Assembly (NCBI GenBank): GCA_022829145.1
Contig: CM040744.1
Coordinates: forward strand, 62,001 to 126,000
Length of the DNA: 64,000 nucleotides
Source of the DNA: Albula goreensis
Taxonomy: Eukaryota > Chordata > Actinopteri > Albuliformes > Albulidae
Direction: 5' to 3'
Positions 46,501 to 59,679 of this stretch are shown here, piece after piece. The position numbers and the translations under genes are program-made. Within the stretch, counting starts at the first letter, position 1. Each line of letters starts with the position of its first letter. The notes under the pieces are model-generated. The model ran no database searches. It saw nothing but the letters and a program-made list of their open reading frames with translations, and was not told where the DNA came from.

Positions 46501-49500
46501 TACGTCGTAATTTTTTATATTTTGGGTTGCGGAGGTGTAGATTATGCGTAGGATGCCTAGGTGAGAATCATTTTGTAAATAGTAATACATTATTTTTTTT
46601 ATAACTTGTAAATGTAGTTCTCATTGTTCATTTTTAATTTAATCCTACAGCATATGTGTTTCAACTATTATTTTTGTGGCTAGTTGTGAATACTAATAAA
46701 AATTTAGGGACATTTAAGTATGGTATTGTGTCGTTTATTTAAGACAATAGTGTGTGTAATTTCATACATTACATAATTTCATCATAGCGAGTGCGGTTAG
46801 GTTTGGGAGATGCTGCGGCTGTTGAGTAGGGGTTTATTAAAATATTATTTATAAATGTTAAGTAGCTACACAGGACATACATACATAAATTTTAACAGCA
46901 TCTGATAGTTTTTACGATGTTGAACCGGTGAGAATCACTTTGAAGGCAGTGAGAAGACAAAAAAGGAAAAACGCTAGCTTGGCTAGTATAAAGACGTCTT
47001 GACGATATGTTGCTAGACAGCTTCAATCTATGTAATCCTATATAATAACTGTGGAAATGCGTAAGGAAACAAAAACGGACTGGCTTCATAATACGAAAAC
47101 AATAAGGTGCTGGATCTAAAAAGGATAAATCACTGACGAAAAGGTTGGACACCATTAGCATTAAAATATTTCAATTGACTCACAAACAAACAAACGCATT
47201 TCAGCGCCGAGGAAGATTGTGTGCAGAAACGTGTCCATGCTGTTTGTTTGAGTGTGTTACAACAATTGTTATGCAACTGCTGTCCAACTTTAATCTGAGT
47301 ATGCGAAAATACCTTTTACCCTGTATATCCCAGGCTAAAATACAGTAATAACCTTACAACAAACAATCACCAAAATCAATTAATCTTCTTACCCTAACAG
47401 CATACATTACTGTAAATAGGCTCTCACGATTATCTTCACGATGTATTTAAATATACCGCAGTACACTAGACTGCACTTCGGTAATTCCCTTTATTTAAAT
47501 CATAAATATAGACAGTAGCCAAAACACAGCCATTTCGCGATGTAGACTACATCGAAATAATTCATTTTATATTTATCATGAATTTCGTATTTGAGAACAA
47601 AAACTCGGCATTAATCTCTGCTGTAAATGGTCCATTGGAGTGAACGGAGATGACACGACTCTACATAGCTCTAATCAAAAGACCATCAGCCTCAATGTAC
47701 ATTGTAGAAAAGTATAGGAGGAACACAACAGGTGGAGCTCCGGTGACATCTTGTGGCTGAAAATAGCAACGTGCAAAAACTACATGTAGCTAACTGACAT
47801 CAAATAATTGCAGAACGTTAATCGCACTTTGTAAATAAAGTAATATAAATGAATGCTTTATTGCATTAATAACATTTAGCTGAAAATTAGGGAATTGACA
47901 ACAATGGAATTTCACTCGTCCAAAGGATCATTACCGTCCTAAACAAAACATGACTTTCAGCAACATGAGTGGAATTACGCGTGGAGAAAAGCGGCTGTAT
48001 AGTTTGCTAACAAAACTAAAAACATTACCAACATGAGATACAAATAACCGGTTCTATATTTCCTTATAATATATTAGATATAATTTCGACGTACGATGGT
48101 ATATTATACTTTATAACCAATTATCCCTGGACCGTTCTTCATTGTCAATTTACCCATAGCATTCCATTCTATCCTGCACCCCCGAAAGCCATTGGTATAG
48201 TTCACACACTGGATAGATCTATTCCTGAAAATGAAGCTGCCATGACGTGAACCAAGGTACTTTGTAACAACATTTGTGAGTATTTATTTTTGCATTGCAC
48301 ACAACCTGTCCATTCATGTGAGTTTTCTTTTTGTGAACACATGCTCGTTGTGTGATGTTGTGTGACCCATGCAACTGTACTTTGAAAAGATGTGGACGCA
48401 ATGAAAAGTTCGCAGTAGCTACCTTCACCATAGTACGTGATATTTGGTTGTGTGGCTCTGGTTCATCCACTAGTGCGATTATTCTGTGACTGTGAGACCT
48501 ATATCGCAACACTATGAAAAAAAGAGGGTAATTCCTGGACAGAAGACAATCTCTTTTCTTATTCTGCATGTCCACAAGCTTGTATCTTCTAGATATAGGT
48601 GTAACTACACACCTTGTCAAAATTGATTTGGGAGTGAATGTGTATTCTGTAGGGTAGTATGTGTTTTGTCTTGTGACACTTGTCTTAACTATGCTGCGTT
48701 TGAGAGAAAATAACATGCCGATTTTGCAGTAACTACAAAATCCACGTGAAAACCAAGGCAAACCGCCGTAAGTGGAAATTGGTCTCGCCACGATTTATCT
48801 CTCGTAACTACATTTTTCTATCGGGCTCCCTTCAGGCCATCGATGAGCGAACGTTTTGCCGTCTAGCTAGCAAGCTAACTTGCTCAAGTTGCGAAAACAA
48901 AATAAACAGGAATGAAACTACTTTAATTACACTCATGAACAACACACGGACCTGGAGCGAATAGTCATCTTTCAATCCACATGATGGTCGTATATGTTGG
49001 CTCTACAATGGTGTTTGATTGCTTTGGTTTATGCCTTGGTGTTGCAAGTTATAACTGATTAGTTTGTCAGCGGGACAAAATGAAGTACGAAAAGAACTAT
49101 TAACGATATTACTTTTTTGTGTCAGTTTTTTTCATTGCAAGGATTCAAAATAATGAAGTTATGTATGATTGGATATGCAGTTCAAAATTTTTTTTGGAAT
49201 GCGAGCTGTAATTTTTATTTCAGATTAGCTATTTTCATTGCTCTCAAATGTTAATCATTTAAGGGCATAATCAGCTAAACAAGAAATTTCCGTCTTGCAA
49301 AAAGCTTTTAATACAAACGGTTACTAGTTAAAGGGAACAATCCAAGTCACTCCTCATTTTTAAATGTGATGGAGACACAGACACAAACTGGGGTATTTTC
49401 CACTGAGTAAAGTTTTTTCTTTTTTGCTTATTGTTTAATAATTCCCTGGCTTTGGTAGTAACTTCGATTTCTATGAAATAAAGCAGTTACTGCAAGAGTT

Positions 49501-49942
49501 GATGGAACTCAATCGTAACGTTACCAATACAAACACGCAAAGTTGTCGTGGCTACTCATCAGAGATAAGAATTTGTCTTCAGGCACAGTTAGACAGACAG
49601 ACTTAACTTTAGCTAAGGTAGATAGCCTAACTGAGCTGTGGAATATGTTTAAAATATAGACTATTTTTATTTGTTTGTTATATGTGTTTAATGTATGTAA
49701 TAAACCGTACAGGGCGCTAAAGGCGAGGTCAGGTGTGGGATTTTCCGTATTTTAGAGCATTTCGGATTTTGGATTAGGGATGCTCTACCTGTAATACAGT
49801 TGTCGTTATTTTTATACAAGGTAAAATGATGTTAGAGTTTGCATTTGAAAAGGAGAGGGACTGCAGAGTGGAGGGAAAAGCAAGGGAGGGCACACTATTA
49901 TAGGATCCTAAATACGTAATAGTTCTAATTTGAACTAATTAT
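43567..49942. other. No recognisable gene; rab27b upstream region
   Basis: AT-rich DNA that probably includes rab27b non-coding first exon(s) and promoter, which I could not place. Several 60-130-codon frames open by chance. The longest, at 48219-48791 on the minus strand, is listed separately. Confidence 0.45.
48219..48791 (-). other. Unexplained 190-codon open frame
   Basis: Longest single frame of the window. It starts MARPISTYGGLPWFSRGFCS and is rich in basic residues, Ser and Cys, but shows no domain, signal peptide or coiled coil I recognise, and there is no sign of splice-linked neighbours. In AT-rich DNA of this length a chance frame is quite possible; a remnant of an unknown element is the alternative. 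Confidence 0.25.
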
Positions 49943-49951
49943 TTAATTTAG

Positions 49952-50129
49952 GATTCCTTCCAAGTTGATTTTGGAAAAACATGACAATCCAAACGATGTA
50001 TTCAATGTGTCATTACCACTTCGGCCAACCATGCCTCCTCGCCGGCCCGGGTGCAGCTGCCCCCCAGGATTTATGGCAACAATAAGGCTGGTATACAAAA
50101 AAGCACCTTCAGAGTTGGAGGGTGATTGA
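49952..50129 (+). other. Possible orphan exon or element fragment
   Basis: After an acceptor-like 'tatttaatttag' (49951 and just before) a frame runs for about 57 codons (KLILEKHDNPNDVFNVSLPL, later GCSCPPGFMATIRLVYKK) to a TGA. The opposite strand is also open here (49943-50188). GC-richer than its surroundings. I recognise neither reading. Confidence 0.25.
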
Positions 50130-50394
50130 TCCAAGAGGAAGGAAAACAGATCGCTGTCACCCTTCACGGTAATTCCAGCCAATGACATCTCCCCAATAAT
50201 TCGCCTCCAGTTTCATGTCCAATCATTTTTTTTTACCTTGTTGTAGCGTATGCAGAACTTTTGACACCCAATTTACTGCAACGGTTATTTCTTTCCAGGC
50301 TTTAGTCTTCCCCGGCCCCAACACTCCAATACTTACACTACTGAACAAAGTATTTCTTTGTTTTTTTTTTAAAATTCTATTTCCATTAACAAAA

Positions 50395-50745
50395 CTTCAG
50401 TCGCCGCTTCACATACGATTAACATGGCAGCTTCGTGGCTTGCTTTGGTGATGTTTTCATTTGACTCACAGGCCTGCGAGAAGAATCGCTGTTGTGAGGC
50501 CAAGGTAGCTAGGAATTGCTTTACTTTTTCAGCACAGTTGCTCCCTGTTAACTTTTCATATGAATAATCATGTTTTGTTTGGTGGTGTCTCTTTACATTG
50601 AATTCCTTAAATAAGGCAACAGTCTCTTTACAAATTAGGCAAACACAAATTTTTCGGTTTTCTGTGAAAAATTATGGCAATTTCCATCTCTTCTGGAAGT
50701 GGCGGCCCTCACTATCAACTTTCCTTTTTTAACGACAGTCGCCAT
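50395..50745 (-). pseudogene. hAT transposase N-terminal (BED-type) remnant
   Basis: Minus strand from ATG 50745 (MATVVKKGKLIV). After a frameshift it reads ENRKICVCLICKETVALFKE, then FNVKRHHQTKH, a BED-type zinc finger (C-x2-C ... H-x4-H). Next come SYEKLTGSN, EKVKQFLATLASQQRFF and, at 50470-50395, NENITKASHEAAMLIVCEA. This is the start of the GTF2IRD2/FAM200-like group of hAT transposases. The catalytic domain is absent, so it is a dead fragment. Confidence 0.75.
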
Positions 50746-50859
50746 GGTAGAAATTAGCGGCAAGGGGTCATAGCATGGTTCACACTGCCAGACAGAGTTA
50801 CAGAGTGGTGCTGCCACCATGATGTGAAAAGAGGAATTTTTGAACCTCAAGTGGTAGTA

Positions 50860-51100
50860 GCAATGTTGGTCTGTGCTGGACCAGACAGCAGTGCATTACA
50901 GCAGTCAAATTCTACTAGAAACAAATGCGTGAGTTTCTCACTGTCAGCAATTCAAAGACAGTCACAGACCTTAATATAAGTATTACATAGAAATATTCAG
51001 CAGATGATAGTAAGCCATTTTGAATACATTGGCAATGTGATTTTTAAAAGTAAGGCCACTATCAAGAATGACTCTTAGGTTTTTAACATGGTTATTAGCC
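50860..51100 (-). mobile_element. LINE RT C-terminal fragment, minus strand
   Basis: Minus-strand translation gives NHVKNLRVILDSGLTFKNHI, then ANVFKMAYYHLLNIS and later THAFVSSRI, interrupted by stops. This is the region downstream of the RT catalytic core in L2/Rex-type LINEs (VKNLGVIFDS ... HAFVTSRLDYCN). Confidence 0.75.
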
Positions 51101-51104
51101 ATCA

Positions 51105-51430
51105 ACAACAGATCAACGTAGACTGAAGGCTCTCATCTTCAGGACGCACCTCTCTCCTTCCCTCCCTAGCTCCCCCACTTAGCCATAGCTTCAGTTGTAG
51201 CGACCTAATATTGTTGGCTTAGTATTGTTGGTGATATTATTCGTTTTTTCTCATTTTTGTTTCTTCAACAGGTCATCCGCAGGGTTTAGTCCATGCTAAC
51301 CCTTCTGGCACTTGAGACTTTTACCCCCCCCAGCACTTTAATACCCTTGTCCCGAAAATAATTGGACTTTTTGTTATGTCACTCTGGATAAGAGCATCTG
51401 TTAAATGCCTATAATGTAATGTAATGTTAA
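51105..51430 (+). mobile_element. L2-type LINE 3' end with TGTAA-like tail
   Basis: Begins in the last codons of ORF2 (RLKALIFRTHL) and ends in 'cactctggataagagcatct' followed by 'gttaaatgcctataatgtaa' and 'tgtaatgt', the recognition stem-loop and short repeat of UnaL2-like elements. It is oriented opposite to the adjoining LINE fragment. Confidence 0.75.
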
Positions 51431-51527
51431 GTGTTACCTTCAAATAATACAAATATAATGATTTTTTATGCTGCAGTACAAGTCAAAGATATTAGGGTCT
51501 GATGTCCAAAAAAAAAAAAATTATATA

Positions 51528-51551
51528 CAGTATATATATATATATATATAT
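51528..51551. repeat. Microsatellite (TA)n
   Basis: About eleven TA units after an A-rich tract. Confidence 0.9.
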
Positions 51552-51895
51552 ACACAAGTAATTTAAGTTCAACCCACTGAAAGCAATGTTCAGTAGTACA
51601 CTTAAATCAATAAAATTATGTCAAAACAATGTATGTGCATTATGCTCTCTTAATGTTAAAATAGTTTATTTAATCTGTTTTACTTTTACATCCTACTTAA
51701 TGTAGCTCTCTGTTAGAAAAGTTTCATTAATTAATGTAGTTCAGGGTTAGCTACATGAACTACATTTGCTCAAAGGTAGAGAGGAATGTGCAAGAACTGT
51801 TAAACTGGAATAACCATTCTCAGCCACCTCCATTCCATCCAGAAAATACTTTGCATAAACCAGGCTGGCTGTTTTAATAGCAATGCTACTCTTTG

Positions 51896-52112
51896 CATTA
51901 CATTACTGTCATTTAGCTGATGGTTTTATCTGAAATGACTTATGGATGATTGGGTTGGCCAGGGGTCGGTCCCCCCTGGGGGCAGTGTGGGGTTAGGGGC
52001 CTTGCTCAGGGGCTCAACAGCAATGGTGTTCTTGCTGTGGCTGGACTGGGGCTTGAGCCACCAACCTTTGGGGTCCCAGTCATGTATCTTAGCCACTAAT
52101 CTCAGCCTGTAG
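51896..52112 (-). mobile_element. tRNA-headed L2-tailed SINE, copy 2
   Basis: Reverse orientation: tail 'cattactgtcatttagctga' first, then 'ggggccttgctcaggggctc', 'gttcttgctgtggctggact' and the tRNA-like head ending 'ctcagcctgt'. Confidence 0.9.
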
Positions 52113-55040
52113 TCTAATTCTCATTCATCATTACCACAGCAGTTACCCTCAGCAGTGGCACAAGTGGAAGTAGGCACAGGTATAGAGCATAACAACATCC
52201 ATAAATGTACAAAGCATCCAAATGGACATCTAAATTAATCACTACCAGTCCATAATCATTGCACTCTGTTGTGTTGGGAATTTTCACTTATAATTGACTC
52301 AATCTTGTTGATTTAACATAATTGGATTTTGTTGTTTTTCATTTATGTGAATTTAAGTACAGTGCACAAGATAATATAATGTACACATTGAAACAATGTA
52401 CTTAAGTAATATGAACCCAAAACATTTAACCCCCTTAGTATATTAATATTTGGCTTCTTCCAACTAATTGCATTGCGTAGATTGAATGTAATTAAGGTGA
52501 AATATTTGTGTTTATGCAGAAAATAATCAAGCATACTGAAAGTCTCAACAATTTGAGCAAATAGAATGCTATGCACTCTATGACAGAAAACTTAACTTAT
52601 CTGCTTTGTAGAATTTGTTATATCAATCGAACAACCACTGAAAGCCATTTTTTGAGTGTGTGAATCCATGAGTCAGACATAGAAAACTTTTAGTTCTTAG
52701 TTCATGTGTTTTTTCAGAACACAGACACATACTCATGACATTGCAAATACATTAGTGTCTCAAACGTCTGATTTCACAGTGAGCAGAGGTCTGGTCTAAA
52801 AATACGACCACTGATGGCAACAGACGTTCTACAGCTCCAGATGATGCAGGGATATGCCTTCAGGCCATGATATTCCGTTAACTGAGAACAGGTGGAGCCC
52901 ACACAGAAGTTGCTGCAAGAGCAGTGATGGAGTCAAAATATATACTGAAGGGGGTATTTTACAGCTAGTTTGGGAGCCACTTCAAATAAGACACATCTTT
53001 GATGAAACTATTTGAAATTTAATTTGAAATATAATTTATAAAGTATCTGAACAAATATTTGGGAGATAATTATTATTTCAATTTTGAATTTATTTCATAA
53101 AAATATTATTTTAATCAGTTATTTCATTTATTTGAACTGCTTAAAATAAAAGTATTTGCCTTTTCAAGACACTATTTGCAAATACGTCAAATAAAAAAAC
53201 GTATTTAAAGTATTTTTTAAAAACTGCTGTGTACTCGTTACAATCAAAAGCCCAGGCAAAATGTGCAAGACTGCAAGGCACGTAGTTGAGAGTTTAAACC
53301 TCAGATTTAAACCACATGACCACAGAACTGCATGACAACTGCACGAAAGGTGATGTCACTGTCAGAGTTCCTAGTACTGGTGTTCAGTGGTCTTGTGGTT
53401 TAAATTTTAAACTCCAGCTATGTCCCTCACAATTTACCCATGACCCATGCCTATTAAGACCAGACTTCATTAAGCCTGAGTACTTTATATCGTGGTCACT
53501 GTGCTAATAACACTGTCCATTTTACGATTTGTGAAAGAACAGCCAGTTTCAGTCCTTCAAGCTGACCAAGACTCCTGACAGACAAACCAGTAGAGAGCTT
53601 GAAAAGACACACAAACAAAAAAACATGACGATCTTCATAAATCACCCACTTTTTAACCATGAAAGTAATATTGTTCTGTTTCTGAATTTTAGATCCATGG
53701 ACAAATAGTACTATATATCGCAATAGTATCAAATTGCTAATTGTTGCATAAAGCAGGTCCGTTTTTGATTGTTTTGTTACGCTTTTTTTGTGAATAAACC
53801 ATTGTATTTTTATCCAGATGTTATATGGTCGTGTTTGTTTTTTTTTTCCCGTTTTGTAACCATGAATATGAAAAGGATGCATGTGTGCCTTTTGTGTCCT
53901 ACCTAAACTGTTTTACTTGTATATCTGAAATGCTTCTTCTCCTTATCTATGATGCAGAACACCTAGTGATTGACCTGACTATGAATAAAAGCTGGAACGA
54001 GAAGGCGGTGCGCACTCGTTTTTCCTCAGGAGCCTGCATGAGTGACGCCACTTTTTCACTCTGTGACTGATTAAATTTTGTTTGTTTTTGGTTAGACGGT
54101 TTAAGATAGTGTAGGACATTTAGGCTGCGGAAGACTTTATTTTTGTCCTTTACTATTTTTCCGGTGGTAAGACAGGTAGTTGTTTTTTACTTTTATTCCA
54201 CAGGGTTCAACTGGCTCCTGTTTGTTGTAGTAGTGTTTTTAAATTGAAATCTTTTCTTGTTATAGATTTTGAAAGGGGGCATACTCACATTGTTATTGTT
54301 CAACATTGTGACCTTTGGTTTTTGACACATAACACCAGAGAATATCTTCACCATACAAAATTACATTCATCATAGCACTTTTTTGTGGCTATGGTATTTC
54401 TGTTCATTGGTTGATGCTTTCACATAGATGTTGACAATGTATGAGCTCGGTTTCTAGGCATTACATATTGCTCACGTAATTAGTGACACAAAACTATTCT
54501 GTTTTATTCACAGACTCATTCACTAGGTTGTGATTGTCTATATTATTCACAGATTCACTATCTAGGCTGCAATATCTAACAGGCTGACTATATTTGGTCA
54601 TCGGGAATACAAACAATATTATTTCATTTGCTCCCCAGTTGTCTGTCTTAACTGTATTTACCGAGCAATGTGTGCAATACGATGCGTTGCCTAGCTAACA
54701 GCAAGGATCTGGTGCAGCCTACTTTTTGAACCACATTTAAATAATATTCGTTAAACCCATCCAGTGATAACTGGTTTGTTTGATTGGTTATGTTTGATGA
54801 TGTCAATTATTTTAAAAAAATGCCAGTATGGCATGCAGAAACACAGTTTTCAACATCATTTTAAGAGCTAACTTTGTAATCTTTATTACTTTACCAATGA
54901 AAAATTATGATTTTGCCTTTTAACATAATTTTTGTCCTTTAACATACATATTCCCTCTTCTAATAAGCATCCTACATTAATCTGATTACTCTTCTTGGTT
55001 ATTTTCTGATTGCAACTAGTAGAAGGATATGCAATATAGC
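52113..55040. other. No gene seen
   Basis: AT-rich. A stretch near 53000-53220 is dominated by 'atttgaaat' and 'aaatacg..gtatttaaagtat' words and may be a worn MITE. Frames on both strands around 53496-54070 show nothing recognisable. Confidence 0.4.
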
Positions 55041-56195
55041 CAGTGGTCGATTTGAAAAAAAAAAAAACTCAAGGGGGATGGTCAACCTTGGAGTGAAAGG
55101 ATGGTGGTATCTGCCTACATTTTTTTATGTTCATAATCATAAGAAAAAAAGACAGAAAATGTACTTGTAACAACTGTACTTGTAATATTAATACTATAAA
55201 AAACTACCCAATTATTAACAATACTATTTTATTTATATAATAACAACAACAATGATATTACTAGCATTGGATTTCAAAAACAGACCTCTACACTATCACA
55301 AATGCATACAAATGACTGCTTAATATGCCTTTAACATTCAATACATCACCCTCTCATTAGAATCTAAAATCGCTCATGTTATTTGAAGCAAATAAATACA
55401 TTAGACAGCTCACATGTTCGTTTGCTCACAATTGAACAGGTTAACTGCCAAGCAGTATACGCAACATTTTGAAGATGAAAAATTGGCTGAGTTGTTGCCA
55501 AAATTTTGTTCTATAAGGGACGTAGTATGTATCAATAATATATGAGACTGGTTAGCATCTTTTTTTTTTTTTAGTCATTTGAGCTGATGCTTTTATCCAA
55601 GGTGACTTACAGTTGATTAGGCTAAGCAAGGGCCAATCCCCCCCTGGAACAATGTGGGGTTAAGGGCCTTGCTCAAGGGCCCAACAGCAATGGTGTTCTT
55701 GCTGTGGGTGTACTGGGGCTTGAACCACCAACCTCAAGGGTCCCAGTCATGTACCTTAGCCACAAGACTACAGGCTGCACCTGAGCTGTTGTGTTCTTCT
55801 TCTTTACTAAAAAGTTTCTAAGGCCCTGCTGAACCATTTGCTTAGCCATTTTAACCTGTAGCATCTGCATTTCTCATCCAAAGCAAAACTCACAGTGAAG
55901 TTGCATTAGCCAAAGAGAAGCATGCATTTGCATGCTCCAATGAAACAAGCAATAAGCAACCAATAGGCACAGAGGATACAAAACAACACAAACTGGAGTG
56001 CAAATAATGTAAGATTTGCATTTAAATATCGCTGAGGTTTTGTCTTTTTGTGATTAGGTGATAAATAGCATAGCTAATTCCATTAAAGGAAAGGGAATGG
56101 AGAAGGGGGGATTTTGCAGGGGGTGGTTGTGGTCAAATTTTTTTCCAAGGAGGATGCCATCCCCCCTCAACTCGAGCCCTGAGTATAGTCCAGTA
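55041..56195. mobile_element. DNA transposon with imperfect TIRs, nested SINE
   Basis: The left end 'ccagtggtcgatttgaaaaa' runs into 'aactcaagggggatgg'. The right end, reversed, reads 'ctcagggctcgagttgaggg' then 'gggatggcatcctccttgg', giving an imperfect terminal inverted repeat of roughly 40 bp. The roughly 1.15 kb between has no transposase frame. SINE copy 3 (55573-55779) sits inside and is therefore younger. Superfamily unknown. Confidence 0.5.
55573..55779 (-). mobile_element. tRNA-headed L2-tailed SINE, copy 3
   Basis: Reverse orientation: 'agtcatttgagctgatgctt' tail, then 'gggccttgctcaagggccca', 'ttcttgctgtgggtgtactg' and the head ending 'caggctgc'. A run of about 14 T lies directly left of it. 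Confidence 0.9.
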
Positions 56196-59100
56196 AAGAT
56201 TTTTATATTAAATGGTTTGCTCAGATGTTTTCCACCATGATAAATACATTGCCACAACTACAAAAAAAAATATGGTAATTGGAAATGCACAGTATTCATT
56301 TTCCTGCAAATACCCAAACCAAAATGTTGTGTTTTATAGCAAGATTTGAGAGTAGAAGCTACTTGTGACAGAATGAGTTGAACCCCCAAACAGATCTGCC
56401 ATTGACAAAGAAATTCAGATAAATTCAGATAAATTAATCATTAAGTATTATATATCATTAATGCTGTACTGAAAATAAAATGCAAATTATATGTCTTTGC
56501 ATCAGAATTTGAGTGTACAGGTATATAAATTAATCAACAGAACATTTCTTTGCATTGCAAAATAACTGAAAATAGAAAAAAGATAGAAAAGCCAGATACA
56601 AATATTTGAAGAAAGCTGAAACACCAGTTGTCTTTTTAGGAAACATATATCTTGCCTATTCTTAGTTACTGATGAATATTTAGCAAAGATACTGGTGCTG
56701 GCAAAAGATATCATTATTCTTATTACAGTAATTTATAGTCATTAATTTATAGTCTTTTAGTAAATAGAGTAACTGTACACAACTGAAATAAGTTCATGGA
56801 TAGTAAAAAGGCTGGGATTTTGCTGTAATTTACTGTTGATAGAGGCATACTTCAATTGGCATAGTTTGTATTGTTTACCATTTCTTAGTCTGTCTCAGCT
56901 GTAATTTAACAGCTATTAAGTAGGTCACAAACACCAGTTCTTTTCTTTCCAGCATAAACAACACATGCAGTCATTACAATTCGTCACAATGTCACATGCC
57001 TTTATCCTTTAAAAAAAAAAGGGGGGACAATTTTTCTCTGGAGGTGAGCAACTTATGTAAAGGAATTCTGTCCACTTAAGCAGTTTCGCATACACAGTCT
57101 CTCTATTGTAAAATGTTGTGTAATGAAAAGTAGCCATGAACATACTTATACAAAGTTCACGACCTGGCTTAGCAATGCTTCCAGAAAAACAAGTATGCAG
57201 ACAAAGCCAATTCCAAATTTAACAGTTAAAATTGAACCAAACCAAAGTTATTGTGTGTTCTAAACGATTCTAAATTTGCATTGTAAATGTGAGGCAAAAT
57301 GCTGCTTTTCACAGAATGGCCTTTGAATTGCAAAATACTGAGAGGCTGTCATATGTTGTTTCAAGCTTAACTGTCTACATTGAGAATAGCTTCTAACGGT
57401 TATTCCAGTAGGCACAGATGTATTATAAATATTTTTAAAAATGCATTAAATGAACATTTGATTGGAAGACATCACTTCACAATATCAGGGCTTACACAAC
57501 CATAGACTTGCTAAATGTTGTATAAGTACATTGCATTAACCAACAACCGTCTGTCAGAAAAGATCATAGAAAACACAAACCGTGAGAGTTCTATTGCAAC
57601 AAGTGTTTATAGTAACCAAATTTTATCCATTAAAGGGTATATTGTACATTAGTTTCCCTAAGACACAGGGAATGCAAAGTAAAAGATTGCGCTTACCAGT
57701 TCTCTGCCCTTTAACAAGAGATACTTCAGTGCACTGGCTTACTTGCAGACGGATGACTTGCTTCCAGCCAGTGCTTGCTCCACCCCCGACTGTAGATAAT
57801 GACACTCAGGCATGACATGCTACTGCTTAAGGATTTTCCTTTTTTTGCATACAAAGGGGTGGAGCCTACAACAGACACAGTAAGACCACACAAATTCCAA
57901 AGCCCACATCAGACATAAACGCTCGCTTGCATCTTCCTGGATATACCAACTATGTTGATAGTTATCTGTTTTTACTACTGTTACTGTTCTCATTACTGTT
58001 TGACTCAGTATGATTCTTTTACTGTATTTCCTTATTTCACATTCATCCTTCAAATTAATAAAGTTGCTCCCTGTTATGAATGAATGGAAAAAAATATAAA
58101 TCTACTATACTATTAGGGTTGCTTTTCCTCAAGACAAGTTGTGGAAAACCAATTGCTGTAATTCCTTTATGCACAATAACATTACATTATAATGTTGACC
58201 ACTGGTTCCTTAGCCTGGTCATGGATTACCCCTTATGTATTGTGGTTTTCATTCCAACCAATAATACTTTGAGGTTTTTATTAAGGTTGTTGAAAATATG
58301 CTTAAGTTGCTTTTCTATCCTTAAAATTTTAACATAATGCAAGTGTAGCGTGTTACAGTCTTTTGCTTTGCTTTGCTTTGAACTTTCCATTTTCCACAAA
58401 TGGCTTTGTTTCAAAGACCACATCTGCACACTTTCAGGATTAATGCCATTCAACTGCAAATCTATCTGTTATGAACACAATGCTTTAGCATGTTTTTTCA
58501 GAATTTCCTCAGAATCATGCAACGTTACCTATTTGTAACCCCCCCCCATCCAATAATTAAAACTGGGCAATACAACTGCCCCCTCAATAATTATACCATC
58601 AGGTTGAATTAAAAATATAAAATATTACAGAACATGATAAAGTGGTTATTTTTCTCGACTCAGCTGTAATTAGAAAGCAAAGAATAACATTTTTCAACCT
58701 CCCATCTCTGCAGTGTAAGACTTGATTGCACCTAATCCATCCTCCTCTCCCTCATCTTTCCTCTCCCCTCATATCGCTGTTGCAAGCCTTGGCAATGGCA
58801 AAACAGCGATATGACAATCATAGCCTAAGAAACTAAACCAACAATTTTAATGTTGCTTCAACAGGAGGTAGGCTATTTACTTATATTTATCATTAACAAA
58901 TCATAATTTAGATTACTGATTAGAGCTACTGTGGTAATTACAGACACTGTCTAACCAACTTTAGAGAACCACATTCTTCACAAAAATAACCAATATAAGG
59001 AGATTTTTTACAGACTAAATGTGTGAGTATGAAATGTACATGGTGAAAATGTTAATCCGCTAAATAAGGTTGTGTGTCCACTAAAGCTAGAACACTCCAT

Positions 59101-59679
59101 GCTCCCATCTGAAAGTTCTAAGTGCTCAGCTGAGAACGCTAAGCCCAGAGTGCTTTAAACCACGCTTTTTAAACAATTTAAACAATGTTTTGTTTTGCCG
59201 TTTGGTTGCTGTGACACTGTCAGCCAGATCACTAGTAAACTAGCTGGCTATGAGTAGTTATGTGAGGTTATATTCATACCGTTAGATCATGATGTAAAGT
59301 GAGATTTTATAGGATTAGGATTAGCGTTATGTGACTGAAAATGTATTAACTACCCTAGTTATACATCCATATAGAGTGGTTCCCAATATGGAATATGGTG
59401 GAAATATTACACCATGGGTTAAATGTAGCAGAGTGATCATTATAAAACAGCCAGTTAGTGTATAAGCAATCTGACTGGCTATGTGAACACAGTATGTCCA
59501 TGTTTTCGAGTTGCAAACTTGCGAATAATAATTTAACAGTTGTAAAATTGAGTTTGTTACTGAGACGGCAGGTTTACTGATTTTCTTGTACATGTGTTTA
59601 TGTTAAAAAGCAGAATGAGAGTAACTGACATTTATATTTTAATGCGTTAAAAGGGCTGACAGTGGAAATTGTGACTGGT
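56196..59679. other. No gene seen
   Basis: AT-rich intergenic DNA with no repeat family I can name. A small run of 'ctttg' repeats lies near 58362. Confidence 0.4.

Noticed and set aside
46156-46551. 131-codon plus-strand frame with hydrophobic stretches
   Set aside because: No recognisable family, low-complexity hydrophobicity typical of AT-rich chance translation, no splice context.
53496-53882. 128-codon minus-strand frame
   Set aside because: Lys- and Ile-rich chance translation, no motif.
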